64,000 nt of DNA from Caenorhabditis remanei. Its lineage: Eukaryota; Nematoda; Chromadorea; Rhabditida; Rhabditidae. Shown in pieces: positions 32,324 through 45,104 of the stretch. The notes beneath the pieces were generated by a model that made no database searches, was not told the origin of the DNA, and worked only from the letters and a program-made list of their open reading frames with translations. The position numbers and the translations under genes are program-made. Where the stretch lies: assembly GCF_010183535.1 (NCBI RefSeq), contig NC_071331.1:13888001-13952000 (forward strand), in the 5' to 3' direction. Each line of letters opens with the position of its first letter. Positions within the stretch are counted from its first letter, which is position 1.

Positions 32324-35082
32324 GGGGGAGCTGGAAAAAAGAAGGAAAATAATATTTCAACTCGAAAGCACAATCAAAGCAAATAGAAAAAAGAGCATGC
32401 ATAGAGAAAATTCAATAAAATATGTTTGTTTGGCTATAAAACAGTGGAAACGAAAAAGAAGAAAAAAGTATCAGTTTTCGACATCCGATGAAAATCGTAC
32501 TAGTAAAAAAGGGCGTTCTTTTGAAAAAAGAAGAAGAAGAAGAAAAGTGGAGAGTGAGCAGAGTTTCCGGTTGCATTTTTTGAGACTTGCCGTTGGTTTT
32601 TTTGTGTTGGTTGGATGGTTTGTTTGGAGACAACAACGGAACGCAATTTGAGGAGAAGCAGATGGAAATTTGAACGGAGTCACACGATTCTAGAAGGGAG
32701 TTCGAAAAACTGGGAGAAAGATTTTGGGGATTACCATTCTTCCTTCTAATGAGGACGATTAATGTAAAGGATTACTGTAGACTTAGAGCTCCAAGAAGAT
32801 TTCCCAAGATACTGAGAACTAGTGAGCTAAACCTAACTTTCCAAAAAAAAAAAAAGAGCCCAAAAAGATCGATTTCTCTTATTGCCTTCCGTCTTTGTTC
32901 CGTAATAAGATTATGTGCAAATAGGGAAAGAGAGAGTGAGCACAAGTAAACATTTCTCTCCTTTTTGAGCATTTTTTCGGAGCTTTTCAATGAAAAATGC
33001 ATGTTATAAAAGTTGAAGGAAACCCATTAATCAGACTAGCAGATTCAGGAAGATCTTATTTCATTGGTAGAATTCTCTCTTCATAAATTCCAATATTCAC
33101 CTATGAATATCGTGTGAATCTACGGAAATCCGAAATCCGAAACGTGTCTGTTTTGAAGAGAAAGATGAAAGCGAGACGCCGATCGGAGAGATTAAAACCG
33201 AAAAACTGGGAAAATAGTTGAGAAAATGAGGAGATTTCGAGAGAAACAAGAGAGACGATGAATTGTTTGGGGTTCAATGTGACGGCCTAATTGCCTTGTG
33301 GAAACGATGATTTTTCGTTCGAAAGTGAGAGGAAAAAAATATAAAAAAGAAAGAAAGAAGAAAAAACAAACATTTTTTAGGTTTCCTGTTGTTTTCCTCA
33401 AGATGGGCGGTCTTTTTAGTTTAAGATTTCGGTTTGAGTGACAAGTTGAAAGGGATTTTAGGTTTTAGGTTTCTGAAATATACAGTATGACAATGATGAG
33501 TAGTATCTACTAGATTCTTGTCCCTTAATTACGGTACTGATTGATGAAGACTAGTTGTGACATCTGGAAGTTCTAGGCCATAATTCATAATTAAATATAA
33601 GTTATGATGTGAAAACGACACTTAATTTCTCTAATTCCTCAATTCTGTCCTTTACAAATGGCTTCGAAAGCCCTCCCTTCACACTCGAACTTTTCCATTT
33701 TTTGTCATTTTTCTTGTCTGAATCCCTCGAGAATGGAAAAGGGAGGGGCCGCCGTCAAGCCCATAAATCAGTCACCAAATAAATCTTTTCCTCCATTTTT
33801 TCTGCAGAAAAGTTCTGGCATTATTTTTTGTTTGTTTATCTTCCTCCTCTTTCCTTTTTTCTTGGTCCCCTCACAGCCGTTTTCCAGCTTCATCATTTAT
33901 AGATGAAATCGAAAAAGAATGTTTTTTTTTCTGGAGCATTTTCTAAGCTCTCAGGGGATAGAGAATTTAAAAATCAACGAACAAGAGGCGGGAAAATACA
34001 AAACAAAAATATTTACCATATTTCAATGGATTGAGCCGGAACGGGATGGTGACGAGTCGGTTGAATTTCATTTTGGAAGAAAACGAAGAAAAACGAGGGA
34101 AAATGTCAGCGGAAGAATGAAAGAATGGTGCTTTTTGGTAGTGACGCAACTCAAAAAACTTTGTTCAATTTTTATTCGATTCAATGAGTTTCAAATAGGA
34201 GAAACGTTCAACAAACTTGACAGGTCATTGACCTCCAAAAGAAGGAAAATAGTTCTGAAAATGAGGAATCAAGTGTTTGGAAAGTGGAGGAGGCAAATTA
34301 GAGATCAGTTGATTCACTATATAGAGACATTTCAATCTGAGCTGAGAGGTGAAATTAGAGATTTGGAGCCTAGGTATCTCGTGAGAATTTGCAAAAGGTT
34401 TTAAGGAATCAGAAGATTGAAATGGAGGACTAATCCATGTTGGGGACGGAAAAAGGGACGACACAAGTTGTTCTCTAGATCATTCTAGGATCAAGTATAT
34501 TTCGAAAATGATATTTGATCACTCTTTCTATTATCACAAATCACTTATAGACGGACCACCAGGATGAGTAAAAGAGAAAGTGAAAAAGAAGAAGCTCAAA
34601 AGGATTATGCCCTTTTCGTAATGAAGAAGACATAGAGAGAAAAAGAGAAAAAGAAGAAGAATGCACTCAATTCATCAAGTCTCTCCTCCCTCGCAGAGGA
34701 ACTAAAGAGAGAAAAGCGACCCAAAAATGCAAAGAGATAGAAAACAAATCAAGAGACGCAGTTGAAAGGAAGACAGAAAGAAGCCCCCCGCATCCTCTCA
34801 TTTTCAGGCAGACCGACGGAGAGAAGAGGGCGCACACGCGTATGTTTCTGTTTCTGTTCTGTTTCTGTTGGGTGGGAGAGATGTGACGAAAAAGTTTGGG
34901 AATACAATAAGAAAGAGAAGAGAAATAGAGAAAAACATTGGAATATGGAGAAGAGAGCGCGCGCCGGGGCGAGGAAGCGGCCGTTGTTGACGGGGCCCCC
35001 GGAAGAGTTAGAGGTGAAAAAAGAGTGTGTGGGATGAAGAGAAGCAGAGAAAAAACAGAGAAAGAAAAGAAAGGCGCAGAGA
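32324..35082. other. Intergenic region, purine-rich
   Basis: No gene could be supported. The part nearest 32324 is the promoter region of the PH-actin gene. From about 34560 to 35080 the plus strand is strongly purine-rich, with GAGAAA-type runs and a GC patch with GCGCGCGCCGGGGCG near 34955. A 161-codon plus-strand open frame (33919-34404) reads through similarly biased sequence and is not convincing. Confidence 0.45.
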
Positions 35083-35451
35083 CTATGACACTAACAATGT
35101 ATTTATATAAACATTTGTGTCGTAGTGGATAGCATGGATATTGGCAAAAAAGAGATGAAGAACAAGTGCATTTTGGTTGAATGGTCCTTTTCTGAAAATT
35201 TGAAATTCTCCGGCGTCCAAAATGTTGGTCGACGGTCTTCTCTTGATGAAATTGTATCTCTTTTTCATTTTCGATATTCTCTTTTCTCCCATTGATACTC
35301 TTCTGTCAGACACAAATAAAACCAAAATAAAAACAAGTAAAGTCTCCAGAATTCTGCAGATTTTCTGAGAATAAGTCTCCTGGGTGTCATCGGAAAGTCT
35401 TATTTTTGTCAACATAGTTCGTTCCACTGGCAAATCGAATAATATTTTCAT
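35083..35451 (-). CDS. Doubtful ORF, possible small membrane or secreted peptide
   Basis: A 122-codon open frame starts 127 nt after the stop of the large minus-strand gene ending at 35578. It has a hydrophobic run (ILETLLVFILVLFVS) that could be a signal peptide or anchor, followed by basic pairs (EKR, MKKR, IKRR). The spacing would suit a downstream operon gene, but an AATAAA overlaps its start codon and no clear acceptor precedes it, so it may be no more than 3' flanking sequence. No family is recognised. Confidence 0.25.
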   Translation of the reverse strand: MKILFDLPVERTMLTKIRLSDDTQETYSQKICRILETLLVFILVLFVSDRRVSMGEKRISKMKKRYNFIKRRPSTNILDAGEFQIFRKGPFNQNALVLHLFFANIHAIHYDTNVYINTLLVS

Positions 35452-35577
35452 TTATTATTAAAGAAGATTGAATAAAGCAGTGACATGAAAAAGAAACTAG
35501 ACATGGGATAGAGTTGAAAAATGAAAGGATAGTGGCTGAGAAGAGTTCAATTTAAGAAATAAGATATTTATGTGAGT

Positions 35578-38500
35578 TCAATGAACCCCATCGGTTGGAA
35601 TATCGTACATCGGTTCATCGTTATCTGGCATTGAAATTGGTGAGAGCATTGAAGTATCCTCGAGTGCTTTGTAGACACGACGCACACGGATTGTTGGTTC
35701 CTCGTCCACATTTTGATAGTGATAATGAGAATTGTGGTGAATGCTGTGAGTATGATGAGTCTTTGTGTCTGGAAATCCGGAGATTTAGTTCTGAATCTAA
35801 ACTTCCAACTCACTGATTCCAGAGTTTTCATTAACAACAACTGCCACTCCACCACCGAGTGAATAATCGTGTCCATGGTCTTCAACAGGTGAATGAAGTT
35901 CTAGATGATGTCGTGTCAAATGATCTCTCTGTCCATGCTCATGCAACTCAATCTCATCCATTGGAATTGGTGGCATTGATCGTGGGCGCGGCTTAATTTC
36001 TGCAAGAAAAAGTATTGCTTCAAATAAATTGAAACCTGAGGAGTACCTTGCTGGAAGTTATGTCCTGGTGGAGCAGCCCGAACTCGGTAGATCACTTGTT
36101 CAGTTGTGATTGGCTTTTCGTCGTGCTTACTGAAGAAGCGTGGATTATGAATGGTCTCCCATATGAAACTTCAGGAACTCACTTGAAAAGTTTTGCCAAA
36201 TTTTTAACATGACCGACATTAACTGGTTGGTAATCCAAAGAAGTGACAGATTTCGAGCTGTGAAGGGTGATGTTTTCAGAATTCTCGTTATCGAAGTGTA
36301 CATGTTGATGGTGAACATCTGGAAATGCAACATGATAAAACAATTGTTTGATCCGAAAACCAATGTCATCAAAAACTCGTCACTCAAACTTTAGTAGTTT
36401 CCACTCACCATGATAAGAATCTGAATTTCCATTTTCAATTTTAAGTGGAGGCGGAATATTCTGACGATTCAGAGAGTTCGAATGATGAAGAACAGTGGTT
36501 GTTGTAGTTGTGCTGACTGAGGAGTTCACTGTCGACCCTTCCTTTCGGGTGAATGGAGAATTCTCAGGGATGTGTGCTTCGATATGCGACCTCTTTGCTG
36601 CCTGAATCTCTTTTTCTTCCCATTTATTGGATTTGCTCATCTGACGAATTGCTTGATTTGTTCTTGCCAATTCATATTGAATGTCATGTTCATTTTGTTG
36701 TGAGTGGTGATGCTCATGATGTCCGTGATGGATTGTGTCATAGTGATGTTCTGAAAAAGTGCTTCGTATTTTGAAACCATGACCCAATTCCTCACCTTGA
36801 TCGTGTGGAACATCATAGACTGCTTGTCCGTGTGGTTCATCATAAACAACACTTGCTCGATGTCCTTGAGCTCCATGAACATGATCATACACATGAGAGT
36901 CAGAGTTAACGTGTTGAATTTGTGCTTGTGGATGGACATGAACTTCAGAATGAATGCGGTGGGCGTGGTCTCCATGAGCATGATGCTCATGAGAGTGATG
37001 ATCATGAGAATGACTGTGAGAATGTGTTTGAGCATTGACGGTATGGGAATGCACATGCGAATGGGTTCGATTCTCCAATTGGGAATCTTGTTCTGCAGAA
37101 GCTGAAAATCGAAATGGTTATCATCTTTTTCATTTATCTAAACTTACCACCATAGGCATTGTACCGTTCGATACGCTCATGAACATAATCAACATGTCCA
37201 GCCGAATCACTGTGATCTCTTGGACTTGTTACACCTTCGAGACGTGGGAAATCGATTGATTTCACTTCTAACCCGGGAGTTGTTGGACGAGAATTAGCAC
37301 GAGATACTGGATGACTGACTGGACGAGCCATATTCTGACGCTGCTCTTCTTCGAATTTACGACGAAGAATACCTTGTTGGTAGATCAATTCGTGGAAGAT
37401 AACTGGTCCCAGTGGCTTATCAATGTGTTCATCGGATTCCTCTTCTGGTTTTGGAGGTGGCTGCCACGCTCTTTTTGGCTTCTCTGGTATCACAAAGACA
37501 TCGGGAACATGTACTGGTTGAGGAAGTGGAGCTGGAGTGTTCTTGCCTGAAATCGGGTTTTGATGTATGGTGAAATGTGAAGCTTTTTCTAGCCTCTAAC
37601 AACTATTTCAGCGAGGAATGACTATTAATAATGTCTAACCTGATCTTGACTACTAGCGTACTTACGATTTGGTTTCTTCCGTTTATCACACTTAATCTTA
37701 CAAGGTGATGAAGGAGTGGATGACCCTAGTAGATTGTTTATTTCAACTTTTTTATTTGCGGATATTGTGCAAAACACACAAACGAATCCCCGGACAACCC
37801 TCACATGCGTATTATATACATATAATAATGATAATTCGAGCAATATAAAGTCCCATTTTATTTTTCAACTCACTCTCTTCAATTTCCTCGTATGCATTAT
37901 ATGCATGTTGCTCTTCAATCAATCTGGCTGCTCTGATTTCTTCTTGTCTTTCTTCATATTTCCTTCTCTTTTCTTCTTCCAAAAGTCGCTGTCTGTCTTC
38001 ATTTCTCAATGATTCTTCCATTTCTCTCACACGATCATGAACACTCTTTTCAAGTCCCAAATTCTTTTGATGATCGTCACTTTTATTGAATGTTGGAGAC
38101 ACGGAAACATCCAGTGCTTCTCTTCCAATGTAGATCTCATCGTAATGACGTTCTGCTGGAATCGGAGGTTCTTCAACGGCTTGAACTGGGATCGCCACGT
38201 GGATTTCTTCAATAATTTGTGGTGGTGGAGGAGGTGGAGTCAATGGAGCACTTGGAATGAAAACGAACTGATCTGGATCTCTGTTATAATGAAGTTCAAT
38301 GAGAGCTGGCTCATAAATTTCTTCATATTCTGGTTCACTATCAAAAGTTTCAATAATCTCTTGAGTTTCATACGGACGATAATGAGGATACTCTTGAACA
38401 AGTATTTCCATGTGTGGAAGATCTTCAGTTCTGTGAAGAGCCACATAGCGAGAAGCCAAATCAATATAATCTGGGAATTCTGGAACTTCAAACTCTTGAT

Positions 38501-40567
38501 GTTCCAAGTCCTTCGTATGAGACAGCACGATACGTGTCGAGTTGTCATAGTAGTCTGGGTGCTTGAGAGCAATGAACTTGTGATGAGCCAGATCAGAAGT
38601 TCGACGAAGAATGATTCTAGTTGAGTGATCATAGTAATCAGGGAAAGAGAAAGTCAAATGGGTACTGTGCTGTGGAAGATCTTCGGTTTTTTGAAGGACA
38701 ATGTATTCTGGTTCAGGAGTTTTTGGTGGGGGAATAGGAGATTGACGACGAGAACCATCGTAATCGGAGTACTTTTCAAGATAGTCACGAGAATAGGAAT
38801 AGTGGAGGGGTCGAGTGATGTTGCCCTGGAATTGGTACGTTGGATCCTAAGAATATCTCAAAAAATATACCTGATAGTAGCCTTTTGGATCCAAGAACAT
38901 GAACTTGCTGGGGTCATAATAGTCGTGATATCCTTCTGGCATTTCAACGCCGGGTGGGAAAGTCGATCTAAATATAAATTCAATTTTGATACTGCAACAG
39001 TAATTTTCTTACTTGAAATCATATTTTCTCTCGTAATGACTTGCGAAGTTCTCCACATTCGTTGTTGTTGTATGTTCGTGAGTTCTCCGAATCGGCTGAT
39101 CATAAATGTGTTCTTCTTTCTTCACTGGCATCTTTGGCATTACTTCTTGATTTTTTGGTGGTGGAAGTGAATTTCCATAGTGACCGTAGCCTGACATGTA
39201 TTGTCCATAACGAGAATGATAGTCGTGTCGAGTGTCAACACTGTACAAGTTGCTCAATGATTTGGTTGTGGAAGAGACTTGATCCAGGCGTGGCCGAGAG
39301 GCAACATGCGATGACGAGGACGTTCCATGAGTTTCAGCTGACCGTTGTTGAACTTGAGACGACTGTTGTTTAGTTTCGTGAGCCACTGATCCCATTGATT
39401 TTGAACGAGACATCCCGAATGAAGTGTATGCATCTCCGTTACTTTGATGGTAGACTGGATGAACAGAAAGAGACAATTCACGAGTTCTGATGTGATTCTC
39501 TTCTTTCTCAGAGAAGAACTTTGCAATTCTGGCGCTAACATCACCAGCAACTTCATTGAATTGATTCATTCCAAACGGATGATCTCCTGCTCTCAATGTC
39601 AATGTTCGATCTTCCAGACGTCCAGAAACACCATCTTCTTCATAAACTGCCAACTCATGATCCCATTCTCCTTTTCCCTTTGGAAGTCTCTGTGATACCA
39701 TATGATGATGTGATTGATCTTCTTTAATGAGTTCATCTAAAGGTGCATCAATTGTCTCCACATACTCCAATCGTTCCTCATTGTTTGGTCCGTAATCTTG
39801 AGTGCAATCCTCAAGACGTTGCACCTGGTCAGGAGATGGGACAGATTTCTGAAAGCTGTTGTCATTTGATGTTTGACTCTCACGTCAAAACACTTACAGA
39901 TCTATAAAACTTCTGCTCGACATAAACTCTTGTCAGTGATCTTCCACGACGTTGGAGAGAATTCTGAAATCCAAGTGTGCTAAATTATTCAATTATTATT
40001 ATTCCCATGGACCAACGATAGTGATCTTGACACGTCATCACTTCCTACTCTATTTCGTTTTATGACACCTCCCTTCAATATTTCCAAACAATAGAGAGGG
40101 GAAATGGTTATCAGTGAATTGATGTTTTACTACGCTCAATGTGGCATTTGCCACAAAATTTTTGATGAGTAATTAAAAAAGAAAAGGATTAGAGAATGAG
40201 TCAAATGAGTGGGGGAAAGAGAGGTGAGAAATGTCAAAATTTAGCCTCTAAATTCAGAATGTTGCTAAGAAACAACTACATTTCAAAAACTACAGAATTC
40301 TCTAAACGAATGATTCGAGTTTGGAATTCAACTTCAGAATATACAAACCTCGTTGTGTTTTGTGGTCAATGCATAGATGTATCTCCTGACTCCCAAATAC
40401 CCACGACCACGGTTCTCTTGTTTCTGAAATTCAGATTAACATTGTTTTATAAAAGATTTCTTCGAGCAACCAACCTCATTTTCTCGTCGAACCTTTTCAT
40501 CCAAGTCCACACATTTTTGTTTGACTGCTACAAGTGCTGTGTTCAAATCGACTTGTAGGTCTCCCAT
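35578..40567 (-). CDS. Large His-rich protein with tandem PDYYD repeats
   Basis: About 14 exons join in frame to roughly 1,200 residues. The start MGDLQVDLNTALVAV has a TTTTTCAG acceptor one base upstream. The N-terminal third is polar with Ser/Gln-rich and DRTLTLRAGDHPFG segments. Four repeats of about 28 residues follow (38250-38720), with consensus S-R-I/Y-V-x-L-x-x-T-x-D-L-x-H and FPDYYD. A Pro run, a charged helix rich in Glu and Arg (EEEKRRKYEERQEE) and Pro-rich segments come next. A His-rich region (36950-37075, HSHSHSHDHHSHEHH type) and another His-rich block (36650-36740) precede the C-terminus, which ends YDIPTDGVH. There is no signal peptide or membrane segment. It may be a cytoskeletal or scaffold protein; the His tracts could bind metal. 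No named family is recognised. Confidence 0.75.
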
Positions 40568-41310
40568 GCTGAAAAACAAGAAAATGAATTCAACAATAAA
40601 ACATCAAACAGCTTGGACACAATTTTCAAGAAAATCATCTCAGAGAACTGATGAAGCGAATAAGATGTAGACAACACAAAAGTTGTTCTAAAACAAAACG
40701 GAAACTATTCTGTAAACTACTTTTGCTGAAAATTCCAAAATGGAATTAGTCAATAAAAATGTTGGAAATAGTGTTGTAGAGAGTGGGTGCACCAAACACA
40801 ATCAACTCTCAAATAGGCGCAATTTCTTTCTCTTTTCTTGCTCTACAAAAAATAGATAAGAACTCCGCTTTAGGTGCCTTCTATGCCACAATCTTATCAG
40901 TTTTTGGGAGAGAGAATGTGTGGAGGAGGAATGTAACGGGGCCGCCCGTTTTCGACTCCTACTCTTCCAAAATGTTGAACAAATATCAAGTTTATGACAG
41001 GTTGAAGGGGCTGGAATTATATGACACAATCTGAAAAAAAACATGAGTTGAACATGAAAAGAGATGGAACGGAGTTCGAGTTTTTAGATGAGGGGTTTTG
41101 TAGTTTTTTTTTCTGTTTGAATAAAATGTATAATGTAATGAGTAGTACTAAAAGGTTTCTACAAATAAAAATCTGTTTATTAGCAAACAAGTACAATAGT
41201 AGTTTGAGTCATGGATTTAACTCATATAATTGAAATCTTTATTGATAATTCAACAATTCGACGTTTGAATTCAATGAACAGAATAAACAACTAAATCATC
41301 AATTAGATAT
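40568..41310. other. Intergenic, promoter of the His-rich gene
   Basis: No gene seen. Upstream of the large minus-strand gene and downstream of the ZZ-finger gene; AT-rich with a GGGGCCGCCC patch near 40939. Confidence 0.45.
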
Positions 41311-42172
41311 TTATAGAGTTGTAACAACTCTTTCGACATAATACCGATCTTCTGGAAATACGTGACGTGGAGCATTTGCAATAACATAATCTGGAATCCT
41401 TGTGGTTCTTGGACTGACAATTCGAAGAAGAGCATGCTCGAAGTGGATCAAATCTTTCTCACATTTCCCACAAATATCATAATCAGCACATTCGAGACAG
41501 TGATAACGACTTCCGTGAATTGGGAGACGACAATGACAGCAGTGGATATGGAAGTTCGCATGACTGCTGGCTGAGCTGTGTGCTCTCGATCTGTCATCAA
41601 ATCGAACGGAATGCCGATGAGATACTTGGGATGGTGTTCGGATTATTGGGATCGTTTCATAGTAATTATTATGCAAACTGGATCGACGGGTCGTTTCTGA
41701 AAATCATGAAATTAAATGAGACATTCAATTAAACAGCGAGGGCTTACCTTCCAGTCGAATGTATAATTGAGGAAGGACATGATCTTGATTTTGAACACAA
41801 TCCATTACTTGGAATGAGTCAGTGAGCTCATTTCTCGCTCCTAGTGTGCTATCTGAAAGTTCTGATTCAATTTTCCAATGGATACTTGGATAGCTTACCA
41901 GAGAAAAATCGATATGTTCTGTCGGATGGAAACATTTCGTGAGCAGCTTCAATAATTTTTTCCATTGCATTATACTTGTTTAGAAATAAAACTTTTGATC
42001 TCTGATAACTGTTGTTGTAAAATGTGACGTGGATATCTTGCGGGATTGTCTGAAAATAAACTAATTTCTCTGTCATCACCCAATAAACTCACTGAAAACG
42101 ATCTACTCCTCCGGAAACTTCTTTCCACTGGAATCCGTTCCATCAGTCGTCTATAACGTAAACTACTCATAC
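41311..42172 (-). CDS. ZZ zinc-finger protein with PB1-like N-terminus
   Basis: Four exons give about 240 residues. After a basic start (MSSLRYRRLMERIP), residues about 27-110 form a ubiquitin-like alpha/beta region (DIHVTFYNNSYQRSKVLFL, then NAMEKIIEAAHEMF), which may be a PB1-type domain, although the acidic OPCA motif is not evident. The C-terminal half holds a ZZ finger: CCHC, then HGSRYHCLECADYDICGKC, and HFEHAL supplying the last zinc ligands. This combination resembles p62/sequestosome and NBR1-type autophagy or signalling adaptors, but no LC3-interacting motif or UBA domain is visible. The GCTTTCAG acceptor two bases upstream of the ATG indicates trans-splicing. Function is inferred from architecture. 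Confidence 0.75.
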
Positions 42173-42423
42173 CTGAAAGCACAAAACACAATTTGGATTA
42201 AAATTAATAAATTTCACACAAAAAATATGCCGAAATACTTTTTTCGAAAAAAAAGAGGAAGGAAAAGTTAGGAATTGAAAAGACCGAAATTCAAGTGAAA
42301 ACTGTTGTGTCAACGCTGCGTCAAACTATTTTGATAAGATAACATTTCCCTCACTGTTAGTCATTTGAAATGATGGAAAAAATGGAGCTTCATTGAAATT
42401 TAGTACTCGAGAATTTCAAGAAT

Positions 42424-45104
42424 TTAAGAAGGAACAATCAATTTGTTGTTAGTGTGGCGGTGTTTTGATTTGAAATAGTTCGCTCCTTGTTTACAAATAA
42501 AAGCAGGCCTTCTCCTCTGATTCGTTCGGAGCTCTTCTCGAAACTTCCGACGATCTTCGTGCATTTTCTTCCTTTGACACTCAAATTCATCTTCCTGAAA
42601 TGTCGAATTTTAGCTTCTCAATTTTCAAGATTCCAACTCACAGTCATTTTATCCTTCAACAACAGAACTAACTTCTCTCCGCCATCAAACCGGATACCGT
42701 ATCTTCGTTGATACCGTAATCTTGTTGCTGGATCAAAACTCTGTTCCATCATCAAAATGATAGCAGACCATTGACGAAGCCATTCAAGAGAATTTCCAGA
42801 AACTTCTGTGTAAGTATTCGTCATCATGGCAATGAGCATATTAATTAGGAGAAGAGTTACAAGGAGCATGTAGACTACGAATGTGATCTGGAGAATTTCA
42901 AACATATGGGACACTCCTAAATGAATTACTAACCTTTCCTATAACTGTATGCTCACATTCCTCCAGTTGTTCAAAGAAAACAGTGAATTCGGTCAATGAC
43001 ATTATGAACATTCTAACATAACTTTCAGCAACATTACTCATTATACTAGGTTCTCTATTTCCAGAATCATTTCTTTTGTATCCCAGAAAGATGACATAAA
43101 ATGCTTGAGAGAAACCAACAACAATGACCAAATAGATCAAGAAGAATCTCATTAAATCTCTGATTATGATTTTGTAAAGCATCAAAACGAATGGTCCGAC
43201 TGACTTGAATCCTCTGAAACAGTTAAATCTCTTTTTAGATCGTCTTGACAAACCTACCTGCAGAAAAATAGAAACTTAAGAGAAGTAAGCAGAACTATAA
43301 CTATCCAAACAATATCTTCTGCCTCATCCAAACAAAAAATTCTCAAAAAGAATGTGATGACCATGAGAATACAAGAGAATAGAAAGATGGCTTTGGCTGG
43401 GAATCCGGATAGACCGAGTACATACAAATGATATCCGACGTTTTTTATATGGAGTAGAGCTTGGACAAGGTATAGAGTTGCTCCAGTTACACAAATCAAA
43501 TGGAGAAGGTGATAGATCTGAAAGTTTGAGAAGAAACGTCAGTACCAAAATATTTAAGTTTTAAGTTACAATTGTTGAAACTGCAGACTCATTGAAACTT
43601 CTTGTTTTGAAATCATAAAAACAAATAAGATCATTCGAAATATGTTGTTTTCTTTCAAATGGACTTGGACGAAGTAGGAAACAAGATGTGACGCAGACGA
43701 AATAAATACAAAACATGAAAAGTTGAGCGAATAATCTGAAATAATATAGTCTTCCACTTTTCATCCTAAGGTAATACCTTACGTTTTTCTTCCATAAGCG
43801 ATCCATTTATGATGTACAAGTTGCTCCAGGAGGTGTGGAAGTAAGGATAAATGCTCCGCTTTTTCTCCGTAAACTGCTATTGTCAATACTGATTTCTGAT
43901 TGATACTTCCACTTGTTGGCTCAATTGAATCCACGTGTTCAAGGGGATAAGCAGCCGATTGAGTTCTACCGTATGTCCAATTAACTGTTCTCTCCTCTTC
44001 AACTATTTTCTGCATCATCTTTAAATATTTTAGTTGAAAACGAACAACACCTACGCTATCTCTACCTCTTTCTTTGCTAGGAAAGCAGCAAGGGTCAATG
44101 GAGTTAAATTCTGCCGATTTTGAATGTGTAGATCAGCACCCAATGTCAATGCCATTTTGAACATTTCCTAAACCCCCTTGATATTAAATACAGCTATTCT
44201 TTTCACTGACCCAATTCTCATGGATAGTACAAATATGTAAAATGGTGTTTCCGTTTGTGTCCGCTGCATTAACATCTGCTCCGTGAGCCACCAACATTCG
44301 AATACATTCCGGTTGACTGAGACAAGCAGCAAATGAAAGGGGATATTCACCCCAATAAATATGGCTAAAAACGAATTGTAATAACTGAAAACTGGTAATT
44401 TTCACTCACCCAGGATACTTTGTATGTTTACTAATTATAGCATGTTCTACTTCTGGATGATCAGTTCTAGAGCCTTTTTGATCATCACAAGTAAAGAAAT
44501 TTCCAGAACATCTTGCATGAACATCAGCTCCATTCTTCAATAAATATCTTACAAACTCTGCATTTTCGGACACGATTCCCATATGCAGTACAGTTTCACC
44601 ATAATATTCATCACTCAAATAAAAATCATTGATTATTTTTGGAAAGATGGCGATCAATCGTTCAGCAAGTAGCTTCATATGATCAGGAAGGCCTGCTAAG
44701 AAGCATGTATGCAAAAGAGTTTCTCCAACTGCTCCACGAGAATTCAATTTCCAACAGATAAATCGACATTCTGTTGATGGATTAGTTACAGCAAAAGTGT
44801 TTCCTGTACGTTCTTTGTGTCTTTGAGCAATTATATCTGATAACGGTATCATTTCTCCCAGACCATTATTGTATAGCATTGGTTCTACTTTCTGAATCAG
44901 AACAACGGTAACAAGGTCTTTTGATAAACTCACCTCCAAAATCTGTCGATTCAATTCTTCATGATTTCCAGTTTTGACTGCTTCCATTGCCAAGTCAGCA
45001 AGAAATCCACGTCCACTCATATCAGCCAGTTTATTGATGGCGTTGTTAGATGCATTCACCTGATTCTTGATACCCGCTGTAACTGCACTTGAAGCATTAC
45101 CCAT
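42424..45104 (-). CDS. TRPV cation channel, OCR type
   Basis: About ten exons give roughly 850 residues. The start MGNASSAV could be N-myristoylated. Ankyrin repeats cover about residues 100-350 ([76 protein letters not shown]). Six membrane segments follow (for example [54 protein letters not shown]). The last helix is followed by a TRP-box-like [16 protein letters not shown], and the tail is basic. The pore stretch is [16 protein letters not shown], not the vertebrate TIGMGDL. OCR channels act in sensory cilia with OSM-9 in chemo-, osmo- or mechanosensation. ocr-4 is the likeliest orthologue, but I cannot separate it from ocr-1/-2. Confidence 0.88.

Noticed and set aside
32208..32651. 147-codon plus-strand frame
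   Set aside because: Its first part is antisense to exon 1 of the PH-actin gene and the rest is AAG/AGA-rich intergenic DNA.
33919..34404. 161-codon open frame on the plus strand
   Set aside because: Lies in purine-rich sequence, with Arg/Lys/Glu bias typical of GA-rich DNA, no splice sites at the edges and no family resemblance.
38037..39170. Long plus-strand frames rich in Phe, Trp and Ile
   Set aside because: They are the reverse complements of the repeat region of the large minus-strand gene, which has splice sites and a coherent protein.
40196..40558. 120-codon plus-strand frame
   Set aside because: Antisense to the first two exons of the large His-rich gene.
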